From contig JAOABA010000044.1 of assembly GCA_026418625.1 (NCBI GenBank), positions 1-50,020 on the forward strand: a DNA stretch of 50,020 bases, in the 5' to 3' direction. Below, piece after piece: positions 17,336 to 27,012 of this stretch. The notes beneath the pieces were generated by a model. That model had not been told where the DNA came from. It did not search any database and saw only the letters and a list, made by a program, of their open reading frames with translations. This DNA is from Candidatus Kapaibacterium sp. Lineage in GTDB: Bacteria > Bacteroidota > Ignavibacteria > Kapaibacteriales > UBA2268. A program made the position numbers and the translations under genes. Within the stretch, counting starts at the first letter, position 1, and each line of letters starts with the position of its first letter.

Positions 17336-18736
17336 TTACTGAACAACTGTTATTTCTACTCTTCTATTCATTAACTGACCTTCAGGAGTTCTATTATCCC
17401 CAATTGGATATAAAGCTCCATCGCCTCTTGAAAATATTCTTGAGAGCGGAATACCGTTTCTTTGTAAATATCTGACTACCACATTAGCTCGTTCTATAGA
17501 CCTTTCCCTGTTTTGCTCAGGTGTGCCTTGGTTATCTGAATGTCCTACAATTCTTACTGTAGCTTTTGGATTTGCTCTTAAGAATTCAACAACATAGTTT
17601 AAATAATTTTCCAATCTTTCAAATAATTGTGTGCTTGACGGGCTTTCATAATTAAATCTTCTCATTTCACCGGGACGGATTACAACGGCTGGAGCTTTTG
17701 GTGGAACCGGTTTTTCAATTGTTACTGTATCAACTGTTGGGCTTTCTGCTGTTATTCCGGGTAAGCTTGGAACTACGGCAGCAAATTCTTTTAATTCAAG
17801 TGGTTTAAAAGTTATAAGTTCAGGTAAATATTTCCCTCTAAGTGCATCTGTGCTCGCAAGATAAGGAATAGGTTCAATATAGTATGGATTAAATGGAACA
17901 GTATCGGTTTTAACATTATCAAAACCAAATTTAAAATTAAAGCCTATTCTTGCCTGAACTGCACTTCGAGAAGAATTATAACCGGTAAATATATCAGTTC
18001 CATAACTAAAAGTAATGAAAGGAGTAAAGAAAACTCTCGCTTCGTTATTGAAGTCAGCTATTAAAATATCATAACTTATTCCAATATGACCACCAAACCT
18101 CATCTTTTCCGGTTTGATAATCACTGGCTGATCTTGCGAAATAGCTCCAGTATTATCAAACTGTGTCTTATGCACCCACCTACTTGATGAAAGAACTTCT
18201 ATATCCAAGCCCGCAAATAGTTCAAGATATTTTACTGGCAATCTTAATATGGCTGAAGGAGAAAAAATAAAATAGGATGTTGATGTTTCAACTTTGAATC
18301 TTGTATTCAATGAATCATTATAAGGATCTGAATATGAGTTGAAAAATGATTTATCAATCAAGTGAATCTTTAATGAAGCACCGATATCGTTCTTTGTAGG
18401 AAACCATTGACCAAATAATCCTAAGAATAACCCGCTACCAAAACTATTTTTATAAGAAATAATCGGTCGCTCCCGAAAATATCTATCTTGGATTTTTAAA
18501 TCACCAAAAAAATAGCCCGGATTAGCTCCCGTGGTTATACCAAACCACCAATCCCCCCTGCTTCTTGTATAAATCACTGTATCTTTGTTCTCAAGCGTTC
18601 TTAAACTAAAGAATTCATCTGCTAAATTATTTTCGGATAAGGTCTTAGTCCGAACCTCATTTCGATTCTGAGCTATCCCAGAATATAATACTAAAACACT
18701 CAAAAACAATAAAACTATGTAAGAAATTAATTTCAT
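17336..18736 (-). CDS. OmpA-family outer-membrane protein
   Basis: A 466-residue exported protein. The signal peptide is residues 1-23, ending in IAQ. Residues from about 45 to 290 carry beta-strand patterns of a porin-like barrel. A Pro/Val-rich linker (VEKPVPPKAPAVV) follows, and the last 120 residues are an OmpA-like peptidoglycan-binding domain with VRIVGHSDNQGTPEQN and RSIERANVV and ending in NRRVEITVVQ. The Asp and Arg residues that contact diaminopimelate are present. It ties the outer membrane to the wall and lies downstream of the T9SS-tagged genes. Confidence 0.92.
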   Translation of the reverse strand: MKLISYIVLLFLSVLVLYSGIAQNRNEVRTKTLSENNLADEFFSLRTLENKDTVIYTRSRGDWWFGITTGANPGYFFGDLKIQDRYFRERPIISYKNSFGSGLFLGLFGQWFPTKNDIGASLKIHLIDKSFFNSYSDPYNDSLNTRFKVETSTSYFIFSPSAILRLPVKYLELFAGLDIEVLSSSRWVHKTQFDNTGAISQDQPVIIKPEKMRFGGHIGISYDILIADFNNEARVFFTPFITFSYGTDIFTGYNSSRSAVQARIGFNFKFGFDNVKTDTVPFNPYYIEPIPYLASTDALRGKYLPELITFKPLELKEFAAVVPSLPGITAESPTVDTVTIEKPVPPKAPAVVIRPGEMRRFNYESPSSTQLFERLENYLNYVVEFLRANPKATVRIVGHSDNQGTPEQNRERSIERANVVVRYLQRNGIPLSRIFSRGDGALYPIGDNRTPEGQLMNRRVEITVVQ

Positions 18737-18810
18737 TCAAATTATATTAACTGCTAAAGTAAATTATGTTTTTTATTTATCGGAAAATTAATAAATTTCT
18801 CAACATTAAA

Positions 18811-20754
18811 TTATTTCAACAAAATCAATTTTTGGCTTACTTCATTGCTTGGCGATTTAAGTCTCAGAAAATAAACACCGTTAGAATAATTTGACAAATT
18901 TAACTTGATATAATAATCACCGTGTGAGTAATAACGCTCAAACAATCTTTGATATTTTCCATCTGAGGTGACAAGATCTAATTGATAATTTCCATCCTCA
19001 ATTAAATTCATAAATAAATCAATTTCACCATTCAGTGAAGGATTTGGATGAACTTTTATCTCCAATGAGGATAACGAGAATAAAATATCTTTATCATAAT
19101 CCCCAATACAATTTTCTTCAATTCTGATAGACCCATCAACCTTTTCGATTAGTAGATTTAAATTTTGTGTAGGTTGAAATTCTAAAAGTCTTATTTCTTC
19201 AGAGTTTCTGTCGCCCCTCAAAACTAATGTTTTAATGGTATCAAAAGAACCTTTCAGACTAATTTCAGCTAAAAAAACAATAGTATCTTTTCTTGTTAAA
19301 CTTTTTGATATAGGAAATTCAGAATTTTTTATTTGTAATAATCTATTGGGTAGCTCTATTTTTACATTTGTTTCTATTTTTTTATCCGAATAAAAACCCA
19401 TTGGATTTTCTATTATCATTGGAATAGTAATTTTTTTGTTTGGGCTTGAAATTAGATGAGGAATTCTTACAGCTATGAGATTTTTGACAATTACATTTAC
19501 AGAATCAAAAAAAACGGTATTATAACAGTTCCTCCAGATTTTAATTGCACTATCACGACCAGCGCTAATAATATAATTACCATCAAAAGAATAATCAGAA
19601 GTTAGAACCTGTCCTTTGTTATTTATAGGCTCACAAAAGTTCTCCAATGTGAAAATATCCCATTGCCTTATGAAACCGTCCAAACTACCTGATAAACAGA
19701 CATTTTCAGTTGGATGAAAATTAACAGACCTAATATGGAAATTATGCTTTCCATAAGAATTGATAAGTGTGTTTTTTGATATATCCCAAATTCTAACAGT
19801 GTCATCAACTCCACCAGTAGCGATAAATTGATTATTTGACGATATATCAGCTGACCAAGTAACACTGCCTTTTCTATTTTGATTTATTGAAAAGATTCCA
19901 ATTTCATCATTTCCCGTAAATGGAGACCTTAATAATATTGTATTTCCGTTATAATCAGAAAAATGGAGAAAATGACCATCTGGAGAAAACCTTACATTAT
20001 ATATTCCAGAACTATCCTTGGAAAATAATTCATTTAACTCTTTGATTTCTTGGGATAATCTAAATATTTTAACAATACCAGCATAAGAAGAAACCGCAAA
20101 AATATTTTCTTTAGGGTGAACTGCAACACTTCGAACAACATTGTTAAACTTTGGTAAATTTTTAATTTCATTGCTCTTTCTAATCCAAATCATAGCTGTT
20201 GAATCATAAGCCACAACTATCGAGTCAGGGTTATGAAAAAATTCCGCTGAGTAAACTCTGTTTGCTGTAGGAAAAATTAGCGAGTCAATAGTATTTCCCC
20301 TTTCAAAATCCCAAAGAAAAACTTTCGAGTCAGACCCAGAAGATAAAAAATATCTGTAATCTTTCGAGAACCTTACAGAATTTATTTCCCCAAGATGAGC
20401 TGGTTTTATTATTTTAGTTAATGCTGGAGAATGATATTCATTTAGAGTAACTTTAATTATGAAATTCTCGAAATCACTAACTGGTGGAGTCCACTCGTAA
20501 CAATTTCCATAAAAATTTTCGATGATTCTTATCCATTTTTCACCTCGGTCGGTGGTATAATCAATATTAACGGGATAAGAACTGTTTCCTTCCCAGCAAA
20601 TTTTAGTTGGTCTTCCGGATATTAGAGTATCGCTTTTCTTGGGTGAAATTATTTTAAATTGAGAAGTTAATGTAATTGGATTAAAAAAAAAGAGGAAGGA
20701 AAGGCAAGACACCAAAAAAAAGTTCGCTAATCTAATGTATTTCTTAAAAAACAT
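18811..20754 (-). CDS. Secreted WD40 propeller with T9SS sorting domain
   Basis: A 647-residue protein. Residues 1-32 are a signal peptide. Residues 33-110 are a beta-sandwich with CWEGNSSYPVNIDYT. From about 120 to 410 there are seven WD40 units, among them HLGEINSVRFSKDYRYFLSS, VRSVAVHPKENIFAVSSY, ATGGVDDTVRIWDISKN and ISAGRDSAIKIWR. Seven is enough for a complete propeller. The last 80 residues form a type A T9SS C-terminal domain (VHPNPSLNGEIDL, NYSNGVYFLRL and final LILLK). WD40 proteins are usually intracellular scaffolds, so an exported one tethered by T9SS is of interest. It overlaps the 20756-22078 gene closely (1 nt gap). Confidence 0.9.
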   Translation of the reverse strand: MFFKKYIRLANFFLVSCLSFLFFFNPITLTSQFKIISPKKSDTLISGRPTKICWEGNSSYPVNIDYTTDRGEKWIRIIENFYGNCYEWTPPVSDFENFIIKVTLNEYHSPALTKIIKPAHLGEINSVRFSKDYRYFLSSGSDSKVFLWDFERGNTIDSLIFPTANRVYSAEFFHNPDSIVVAYDSTAMIWIRKSNEIKNLPKFNNVVRSVAVHPKENIFAVSSYAGIVKIFRLSQEIKELNELFSKDSSGIYNVRFSPDGHFLHFSDYNGNTILLRSPFTGNDEIGIFSINQNRKGSVTWSADISSNNQFIATGGVDDTVRIWDISKNTLINSYGKHNFHIRSVNFHPTENVCLSGSLDGFIRQWDIFTLENFCEPINNKGQVLTSDYSFDGNYIISAGRDSAIKIWRNCYNTVFFDSVNVIVKNLIAVRIPHLISSPNKKITIPMIIENPMGFYSDKKIETNVKIELPNRLLQIKNSEFPISKSLTRKDTIVFLAEISLKGSFDTIKTLVLRGDRNSEEIRLLEFQPTQNLNLLIEKVDGSIRIEENCIGDYDKDILFSLSSLEIKVHPNPSLNGEIDLFMNLIEDGNYQLDLVTSDGKYQRLFERYYSHGDYYIKLNLSNYSNGVYFLRLKSPSNEVSQKLILLK

Positions 20755-20755
20755 T

Positions 20756-22078
20756 TTATTTAACGAGCTGTATTTTTAAAACAGCATTAGAAAGTTCAAC
20801 AGTTGGATCATCAATCGGAACGCCTAAAAATACAACGTTGTATAATCCTTGCTGGGCTAAAGATTTTGCATCAAGTTCAAAATCATATTTTCCCATTGCT
20901 CTGTATTCATTTTCATAAATCCTATTAACCATTTTCCCCTGCAAATCATTAACAAAGCAGCTTAAATAAAGGTCATCGGAAACAATATATGTAATTTTTG
21001 TTTTGTAGTTAAACGGATTTGGATCAGATTGAGCAAAAACAATTACTGCGTTAGGAATCCTAATGCAATCATAAGCCATCTTTCCGTGTATTGTTCCAAA
21101 AAAGTCCTGATACATTAACTCCCAGCAGTATTCGAGACCTACAAAAGGAACTGAGTCATACATAAAATAATATTTTTTTCCAGTTGGTGTAGTTCCAAGT
21201 CCGATTAGAGAGTCGTGAGGATTATAGCCAAGTCTGTAATCGGCGATTGTATCTTTATAGGTTAAACTTGGGGCATCACCATCTTCAAAAGTTCTTTCAG
21301 CCCTTGCGATAATAAAACCTTTATTGAAAGCCTCACTCTCTGTTTCCCAAGTTAATAAAACTCTTTTCCTGCCAACATAAGTTGCTTTGAAATTTTTGAT
21401 GATCATTTTTGGTTCAGGAGCTTTATCGAAAATATATGCGACAGTTTTATAGTCTCTGTCATACATTTCGATATTGCTATTTTCAAATTCTTTGACCACA
21501 TTAGGCATTAAAAGCAAATCTTCATCAATTTTATAAGCACAAGCCTGATAATAATCAAAAGGGGCTAACCATTTAAAATTAATTGGGGGTTTTGAATTAT
21601 CTTGTGTTTTAATGCGAAATCTGCCTATTCTAATGCCAGTTGTATCAAGTGGAACAATTTTACAATATTGATAAGTTTCTGGACCAGCTATGGTAATACT
21701 AAATCTACCAGTGAAAACTCTTGGAGTAATGTAATAACTTGTTGTTGGAAGCTGTCCCGTCATTGGTGAGACATCTAAATCACTCGAACCTTGAATAAAT
21801 TCAATAGTGTGCAATGTTGGATTTGCTGAATAGCCTGACGAATCGAAATCAAATTGAAAAGTTCCGTTTGCCCAATACTTCCAATCGTCAGTCTCCCTGG
21901 TTAAAAACAAATCAAACTCAACTGAATTAGTTTCTTTTAAAAAATTATTCTTGATAATAGCTTTTGCAATTACTTTAGGTTGTGCTTGTGCAAAAAGTAG
22001 TCCTTTACTAAAAAAAAGTAATAAAATTAAAACTAATGTTGATAAAATTTTTAAATAATATTTATTTGAAGCTAACAT
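20756..22078 (-). CDS. Secreted T9SS-tagged protein, unknown function
   Basis: A 440-residue exported protein. The frame starts at a TTG (22084), but an ATG at 22078 is two codons in and is used here. Residues to about 31 are the signal peptide ending in LLFAQ. The N-terminal half has no family that I recognise, apart from a FEVDLF-like beta-sandwich. Near residue 240 is VLLTWETESEAFNKGFIIARAE, similar to a fibronectin-III edge common in Bacteroidota secreted proteins. The C-terminal 85 residues match the T9SS sorting domain (SDPNPFNYKTKITYIV and the GLYNVVFLG strand). It stands between the dockerin-like protein (26 nt) and the WD40 protein (1 nt), which suggests one transcript. Confidence 0.78.
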   Translation of the reverse strand: MLASNKYYLKILSTLVLILLLFFSKGLLFAQAQPKVIAKAIIKNNFLKETNSVEFDLFLTRETDDWKYWANGTFQFDFDSSGYSANPTLHTIEFIQGSSDLDVSPMTGQLPTTSYYITPRVFTGRFSITIAGPETYQYCKIVPLDTTGIRIGRFRIKTQDNSKPPINFKWLAPFDYYQACAYKIDEDLLLMPNVVKEFENSNIEMYDRDYKTVAYIFDKAPEPKMIIKNFKATYVGRKRVLLTWETESEAFNKGFIIARAERTFEDGDAPSLTYKDTIADYRLGYNPHDSLIGLGTTPTGKKYYFMYDSVPFVGLEYCWELMYQDFFGTIHGKMAYDCIRIPNAVIVFAQSDPNPFNYKTKITYIVSDDLYLSCFVNDLQGKMVNRIYENEYRAMGKYDFELDAKSLAQQGLYNVVFLGVPIDDPTVELSNAVLKIQLVK

Positions 22079-22104
22079 TCTCAAATTTTAATAAAATAAT
22101 AAAA

Positions 22105-24168
22105 CTACGGAACCGTTGATTTAATACCTCTGTTATTCCAAGGAAAGTTAAAATCTTTGGTTGTTACTATTCCACTCAGGTTAACATCCGGAATTAAATA
22201 ACCTTCAAGATCTCTTTGGTCCCAAGTGATAATCAAATCGTTGAAATCTATAACACCATCGGCATTGACGTCACCAGCATACAAACCAAATAGCAATGAT
22301 CCATCAGCATTGAAACCAATTGGTTTTGCTGCAGAAGTTCTTCCAAGCAGTATTTCCGGTTTTGTAAAATCAATGAGTGCATCTCTTGTTTCTGGATAAA
22401 CTCGAACCGGTTCTTCGGTAACTATAGCAAGGTGGTTTCTATGACGAACAGCAATATAATACTCTCCTGAATCAATACCTTCATTATATAAATTAACAGG
22501 ATAGACACCCTTTCGATTAACAATTTTTCCATCAGACCTTAAAAAACAGGTCAGATATTGATTTTTTAAATTTGTATTTTTATTTCTGAATTCAACAACA
22601 ATCCAATCAATGACTGAATCAGGGACGACATCCACAAAGTATTGAGTTCTTTTTGGATCTAAGTTATATGGATAAATATCTGGCGGTGTTTTTGGTATTA
22701 AACCTCTCCTATTCAAATCATCAGCCATTGAACCATACCTATAAGCACCCTCAAGATAGACTAAAGCCTTAAGAGCGAGAAGGTAAAGATTTCCGGGCAT
22801 ACCAATTGCAAAATGTCCAAGAGCATTAATATTTGTAGTGTAACCCGAGCCCCAGCCCGAAGGGTCAGTTTGTGCGTCTTCGGCTTTTTCGAGGTCATAC
22901 CATTCATTATTAACCCATCGCTGTAATCTTAAATTAGGAACCTGTAAAGAGTTAGTTTCGTGTCTTGCGTCATTAGTATCAGCTAAATGTCTCCAACCCC
23001 ATCCTAAGGTAATATTCATCCCAGTTTGAACTAAATTGAAATTTTCATCTCTGGCTGATATTTCGAAGGACCTTTTAACTTTTGATGTTCCATTAAGAAA
23101 AGGAGGAAAAGTCCTTGGTTTTACTCTAAAAGTCATTTCCTTCATCGATCCTGCTGCTTGTGGATTTTCAATTATTGCATAGGTGTAAGGATTATTGAAT
23201 ATTAACCTTGAGCTATCAAAACGCAAGAACTTACGCCTGAAACTACCATCAATTTCAGCATCAGGAGTTGTGAAAATTGGATCTTTTGTTGGATTTGTAT
23301 AGGTTAAAACAAATTTATTGTTTGAATCAGGTTCAGTCCTAATAACATCTGCAAGAAGTAAAGTATCATTGACAGTAACATCTTTAGTAAGAGTAACACC
23401 ACCTTTATTTTCAACTTTAAGAATTTGCAAAACCGTCGAATCCGAAGGTAATTCACCGCTGGATTGCATTTCGCCATTACCTACATATTGAACATTGACA
23501 GTTTTATCAAATACAGGCTCTGTTGATAAAGATGCACCGGTATGTCGGACAATCCAAGCAGAGTCACCCATTCTAAAATTATTTTCACTTGTATTTCTTA
23601 ATTCCCCTCTTGATAACTCTAATTTTTTTGAAACTAAAAAACCACCGGAATTAACTATATCAACACCATTAGGATTATCAATATTAAGAATATTAAATTC
23701 TCCTCTTCCCTGAATATTTTGGGATTTGTCTTCATTAATAATTCTAAACTGCTTTAAACCTTTAACATAAGCTTCATTAACCACAGAAGCACGAGCATCA
23801 ACACCTGATTCTTTTGTTAGCAAAATTGCATTATTTAGAATCCAAATCGAATCTAAAGATGTTAAAGGTTCAGTCCTAACAGGAGCAATATCCTTATTAG
23901 AAGCACCACTAATCAAGATTTTATTATAAGTTACTCCCGGAAATTCTTGAAATAAATTAGGAACATTGAAAAGGAATTCGATTTTACCACCAACGGTGTC
24001 AGGTAATCCTCTTGTGTGACCACTTTTAACTCTGATAATACCATTATTTTGAAGCTTTCCACCGGTATTATCAAAATTGTATTGCGATGAAAGAAAATAA
24101 GGATTTATAAAATAAAACAGAACTATTATTAAATAAATCGGTTTTATATGTTTTTTAAAACCATCCAT
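22105..24168 (-). CDS. Secreted dockerin-like beta-repeat protein
   Basis: A 687-residue exported protein. The signal peptide (to about 29) ends in LSSQ. The mature start YNFDNTGGKLQNNGIIRVKS closely parallels that of the 24258-26603 protein. The middle has the same beta-rich style, with KRSFEIS, LRLQRWVNNEWYDL and HFAIGMPGN resembling the end of the giant protein's modules. The last 57 residues are dockerin-like: AGDVNADGVIDFNDL and PDVNLSGIVTTKDFN are two loops with the Asp/Asn pattern of calcium binding. No cohesin is visible in the window. It heads a three-gene unit with the T9SS-tagged genes downstream. Confidence 0.8.
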   Translation of the reverse strand: MDGFKKHIKPIYLIIVLFYFINPYFLSSQYNFDNTGGKLQNNGIIRVKSGHTRGLPDTVGGKIEFLFNVPNLFQEFPGVTYNKILISGASNKDIAPVRTEPLTSLDSIWILNNAILLTKESGVDARASVVNEAYVKGLKQFRIINEDKSQNIQGRGEFNILNIDNPNGVDIVNSGGFLVSKKLELSRGELRNTSENNFRMGDSAWIVRHTGASLSTEPVFDKTVNVQYVGNGEMQSSGELPSDSTVLQILKVENKGGVTLTKDVTVNDTLLLADVIRTEPDSNNKFVLTYTNPTKDPIFTTPDAEIDGSFRRKFLRFDSSRLIFNNPYTYAIIENPQAAGSMKEMTFRVKPRTFPPFLNGTSKVKRSFEISARDENFNLVQTGMNITLGWGWRHLADTNDARHETNSLQVPNLRLQRWVNNEWYDLEKAEDAQTDPSGWGSGYTTNINALGHFAIGMPGNLYLLALKALVYLEGAYRYGSMADDLNRRGLIPKTPPDIYPYNLDPKRTQYFVDVVPDSVIDWIVVEFRNKNTNLKNQYLTCFLRSDGKIVNRKGVYPVNLYNEGIDSGEYYIAVRHRNHLAIVTEEPVRVYPETRDALIDFTKPEILLGRTSAAKPIGFNADGSLLFGLYAGDVNADGVIDFNDLIITWDQRDLEGYLIPDVNLSGIVTTKDFNFPWNNRGIKSTVP

Positions 24169-24199
24169 AGTTCTGCATAAATAATCTAAAAAATCAAAA

Positions 24200-24237
24200 A
24201 AAGGCGGCGGCTTAATTAACTATCAACCACCGCCTTT
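24200..24237 (-). terminator. Intrinsic terminator after the 781-residue gene
   Basis: Read on the minus strand, AAAGGCGGTGG (24237 to 24227) pairs with CCGCCGCCTTT (24210 to 24200), with one G-U pair and a 16-nt loop. A run of T follows. It lies 21 nt past the 24258-26603 gene and separates it from the dockerin-like gene. Confidence 0.85.
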
Positions 24238-24257
24238 TATGACGATAAACCTAAATA

Positions 24258-26603
24258 TTAATTTCCAATTTCAATTATACCATTATTTATAACAGTTCCG
24301 GAGTTAGTAATTTGTAATGTTCCAAGAACTGGAGTAAAGACGCTTGTTGGTCTAACCCAAATACCATTTAAGCTAGTAACAGCAGTTCCATTAAGATCAC
24401 CACCAGCTGAGGGTCCAGCATTCAAGTTAAATATTCCAACATTAGTTCCAGAAAGTCTTGTTCTAAATATTCTTTCTCCGGTGCCCATAGTATTGTCTTC
24501 GTTACCAATAAGAAGTGTAGCATTAGCAACATTCATAATTCTAATTGAATTTGCTGCAGCACCAGCATCACCCGGTAATGAGCCATCAACTTCATCATCA
24601 GTCCACGGTGTAGTTCCAAATGGACCAGTTGCAATACCAGTATAAACAACGTGATTGATTTCAGCATTGTCTGAAGCAACTGGAACTCTACCTTCATCCC
24701 AAGTTCCCGGGTTTGTCCACCTACCGTGACTAACAGAGATAATTGGAGCAGTTGTTGCGGTAATAATCAGGTCACTACCAGAAGCAAACCTGAAATATTT
24801 GTTTGGGTCAGTGTTATTCTCAACATAACCATCCACCAAGTCAATACCATTTAGTCCCGGACCACCACCAGCATAAGTTAAATAACGTGGGGTAGTATTA
24901 GTGTTGTTTCTATCATAGGTAGCACCTTGTCTTGATAATTTCTGCATATCCGCTGTTGCAGAATATCCTTCTGCAAATCTGAATAATGTTCTGTCGCCAG
25001 TGAACCCAACTTCGTCAGTTGATTCCCACATAACTTGGAGGTTAGAAATCTTACCACCACCCTGATAAGTAGGAACAATTCTTCTATTGATATCAGTAGT
25101 AGTGCTAAAGTTTTGTGCTTGAGTTGGTGCAGTTTGCTGCCTGATATCCAAAGTTAGATGGGATCCTGCGCCTGTAGGTGCTGTTTCAAATGTTATAATA
25201 GTTTGATCGTTATTGAAAGTATAAGGAGTTCCTGCTACAGTTCCTTCCCACCTGAATTTACCGCGAACTTCAACTCCACCGGTATAAGCTACGTCATTGT
25301 TTGTTCCGCTATGAATCATTATCATTGCTTGATCATTGATTGTCATATCCGTTTCTTGAGAAACTGTAAGTTCGCCTCTTACAACAACACCACCGCGACC
25401 AGCATTTGCACCAGAAGTTTTGGCTCCAGTTCCAATTAACTGAAGATTTCCATAGCTTACAAATTCTCCCGGTGAATTTGTATTTCCAAGTAATGTTTGT
25501 GCACCACCATCATATTGGAAAGTAGAAGCATCAGCAAAAGTAAAGACACCAGATGCTCTTGTAAAAGCACCTGAAACACTCATTGTTTGACCAGTTGTTA
25601 GAGTTAATGGACCAGATGTGTTTGTATAATCGCCAACAATATCAATAGTTCCAGCTTTGCCATCAGCATTTACACCACCCCCGGGACCACCTGAATTATT
25701 AATAAAGTTTCCATTAACTTGAAAAACACCATCTGTAGCCAAAGGAGCAGGATTAAATTCACCACCAGTATTGTTTAAGAATTTGTTTCCACCACCATTA
25801 AGAGTGAGGGAGCCAGTTCCCATATTAAATGTTCCAGTATTGGTGACAAGACCAGTTCCAATTGAAGTTCCGGCTGCCAAATTAACAGTTCCAGCATTCA
25901 CAATGTCAACAAAATTAAAGGCACCAGAATTTCCGTTGAAATTAGCACCTGAATTGTTTGTAATTAATGTTGATTGTGTAAATGAACCAGTTCCTAAAGT
26001 AATTACACCATCATTTACAATATTGGCATCAGATGTTGAAGCACCGGACCCTAAAGACAAGTCACCACTTCCGGTATTTGTTAATACTCCATTTGCGTGA
26101 GTGAAAACGTTTTGAACGATGGTAGTATCATTATTAGTTTTCAAAGAACCCAAAGGCAAATCTAAGTTATAGTAGCCTCCTCCATTGCTTATATTTTCTG
26201 GAGCTATTATCTGAGTTCCTGTTGTTCCATCATAATGAATAGTGCTGGTTCCATATTCTCTGTTTCCACCGGTAGGCAAATAAGTATCAAGAATATAAAC
26301 ATTTCCACTAAAACTTTTTATACCACCTCCTGATGTTGCAAGCTTAGTATAGTAACGAGGTTGGACGTTTTGATTATTCTCTTGTCTCCAATCAACAGTG
26401 CCTTGTATTCTTGAACCAATTAGTCCAAGCTCAGCTGTTCCATCGAAAACACCTGAAATGGATTTCATACGGATAACACCATTTGTTCCGGCGGTATATG
26501 TTCCACCAGTATTATTTGTAAAATTCTGTGATATTGCAAGCTCGGAAAAAATTAATCCGAAAAATAATATTGTTGCAAAAATGCGGGGAATAAAGCTTTT
26601 CAT
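24258..26603 (-). CDS. Secreted parallel-beta repeat protein with shared C-terminal motif
   Basis: A 781-residue exported protein. GGAG at the complement of 26610-26613 sits 6 nt before the ATG at 26603, so the TTG four codons earlier is rejected. The signal peptide ends in LAISQ. The N-terminal part is a Gly/Asn/Thr-rich repeated coil (NNGVITLGTGSFTQST, NAGTVNLAAGTSIGTG) like a beta-helix adhesin. Further on is HGRWTNPGTWDEGRVP, the same kind of W-W motif that opens the modules of the giant protein upstream. It has no T9SS domain. It ends in GTVINNGIIEIGN, nearly the same as the giant protein's end. Ligand unknown. Confidence 0.82.
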   Translation of the reverse strand: MKSFIPRIFATILFFGLIFSELAISQNFTNNTGGTYTAGTNGVIRMKSISGVFDGTAELGLIGSRIQGTVDWRQENNQNVQPRYYTKLATSGGGIKSFSGNVYILDTYLPTGGNREYGTSTIHYDGTTGTQIIAPENISNGGGYYNLDLPLGSLKTNNDTTIVQNVFTHANGVLTNTGSGDLSLGSGASTSDANIVNDGVITLGTGSFTQSTLITNNSGANFNGNSGAFNFVDIVNAGTVNLAAGTSIGTGLVTNTGTFNMGTGSLTLNGGGNKFLNNTGGEFNPAPLATDGVFQVNGNFINNSGGPGGGVNADGKAGTIDIVGDYTNTSGPLTLTTGQTMSVSGAFTRASGVFTFADASTFQYDGGAQTLLGNTNSPGEFVSYGNLQLIGTGAKTSGANAGRGGVVVRGELTVSQETDMTINDQAMIMIHSGTNNDVAYTGGVEVRGKFRWEGTVAGTPYTFNNDQTIITFETAPTGAGSHLTLDIRQQTAPTQAQNFSTTTDINRRIVPTYQGGGKISNLQVMWESTDEVGFTGDRTLFRFAEGYSATADMQKLSRQGATYDRNNTNTTPRYLTYAGGGPGLNGIDLVDGYVENNTDPNKYFRFASGSDLIITATTAPIISVSHGRWTNPGTWDEGRVPVASDNAEINHVVYTGIATGPFGTTPWTDDEVDGSLPGDAGAAANSIRIMNVANATLLIGNEDNTMGTGERIFRTRLSGTNVGIFNLNAGPSAGGDLNGTAVTSLNGIWVRPTSVFTPVLGTLQITNSGTVINNGIIEIGN

Positions 26604-27012
26604 AAAAAACTCCAAAAAAATTAATATTTACAATTAAAAATCATTTTCTTAAATATTCTTAATATTAATCGGTATAAATTCAAATAAATTAACAATAATA
26701 ATTTTTGAATTTATTTTAATTTACTTTAAAATTATATGTTAGTAACGACTAACTTCCTTTATTTAGTGTTAAAATTTGATTAATCACTTAAACCAAAAAA
26801 AATTTCTACTGTATTAAAATTTATCTAACGCAGTATCTATTTGTAAATTAAATAACTTATAAAGTTTTCCACATTTATTACAAAAAACTACAAAAAATTG
26901 TGGATAAATTTATATAATATTTCTTTTAAAACAAAACTTTTTTTTTGTTATATTCAAAATTACGTAGTTCTACGGATATTTATACTTTTTTTAAAAAAAC
27001 TAATACAGTATT
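26604..27012. other. AT-rich 409-bp intergenic region with inverted repeats
   Basis: No gene is seen here. It separates the giant gene from the 781-residue gene on the minus strand. A perfect DnaA-box-like TTATCCACA lies on the minus strand at 26899-26907, and TTTTCCACA, one base off, lies on the plus strand at 26865-26873, facing inward. Two inverted repeats are present: GTTAGT-AACG-ACTAAC at 26738-26753, and CGTAG-TT-CTACG at 26963-26974. A -7-like TAATTTTG lies on the minus strand at 26955-26962, more than 350 bp before the next ATG. The region may hold the promoter of the 781-residue gene. Confidence 0.5.

Noticed and set aside
25158-26637. Plus-strand frames opposite the 781-residue gene
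   Set aside because: They mirror a repeat-rich coding sequence, and the minus-strand gene has a signal peptide and a GGAG start site.
26604-27012. Chromosomal origin of replication
   Set aside because: Only one perfect and one near DnaA box are seen, with no dnaA or dnaN neighbours and no strand switch of genes. It is kept only as a low-interest observation.
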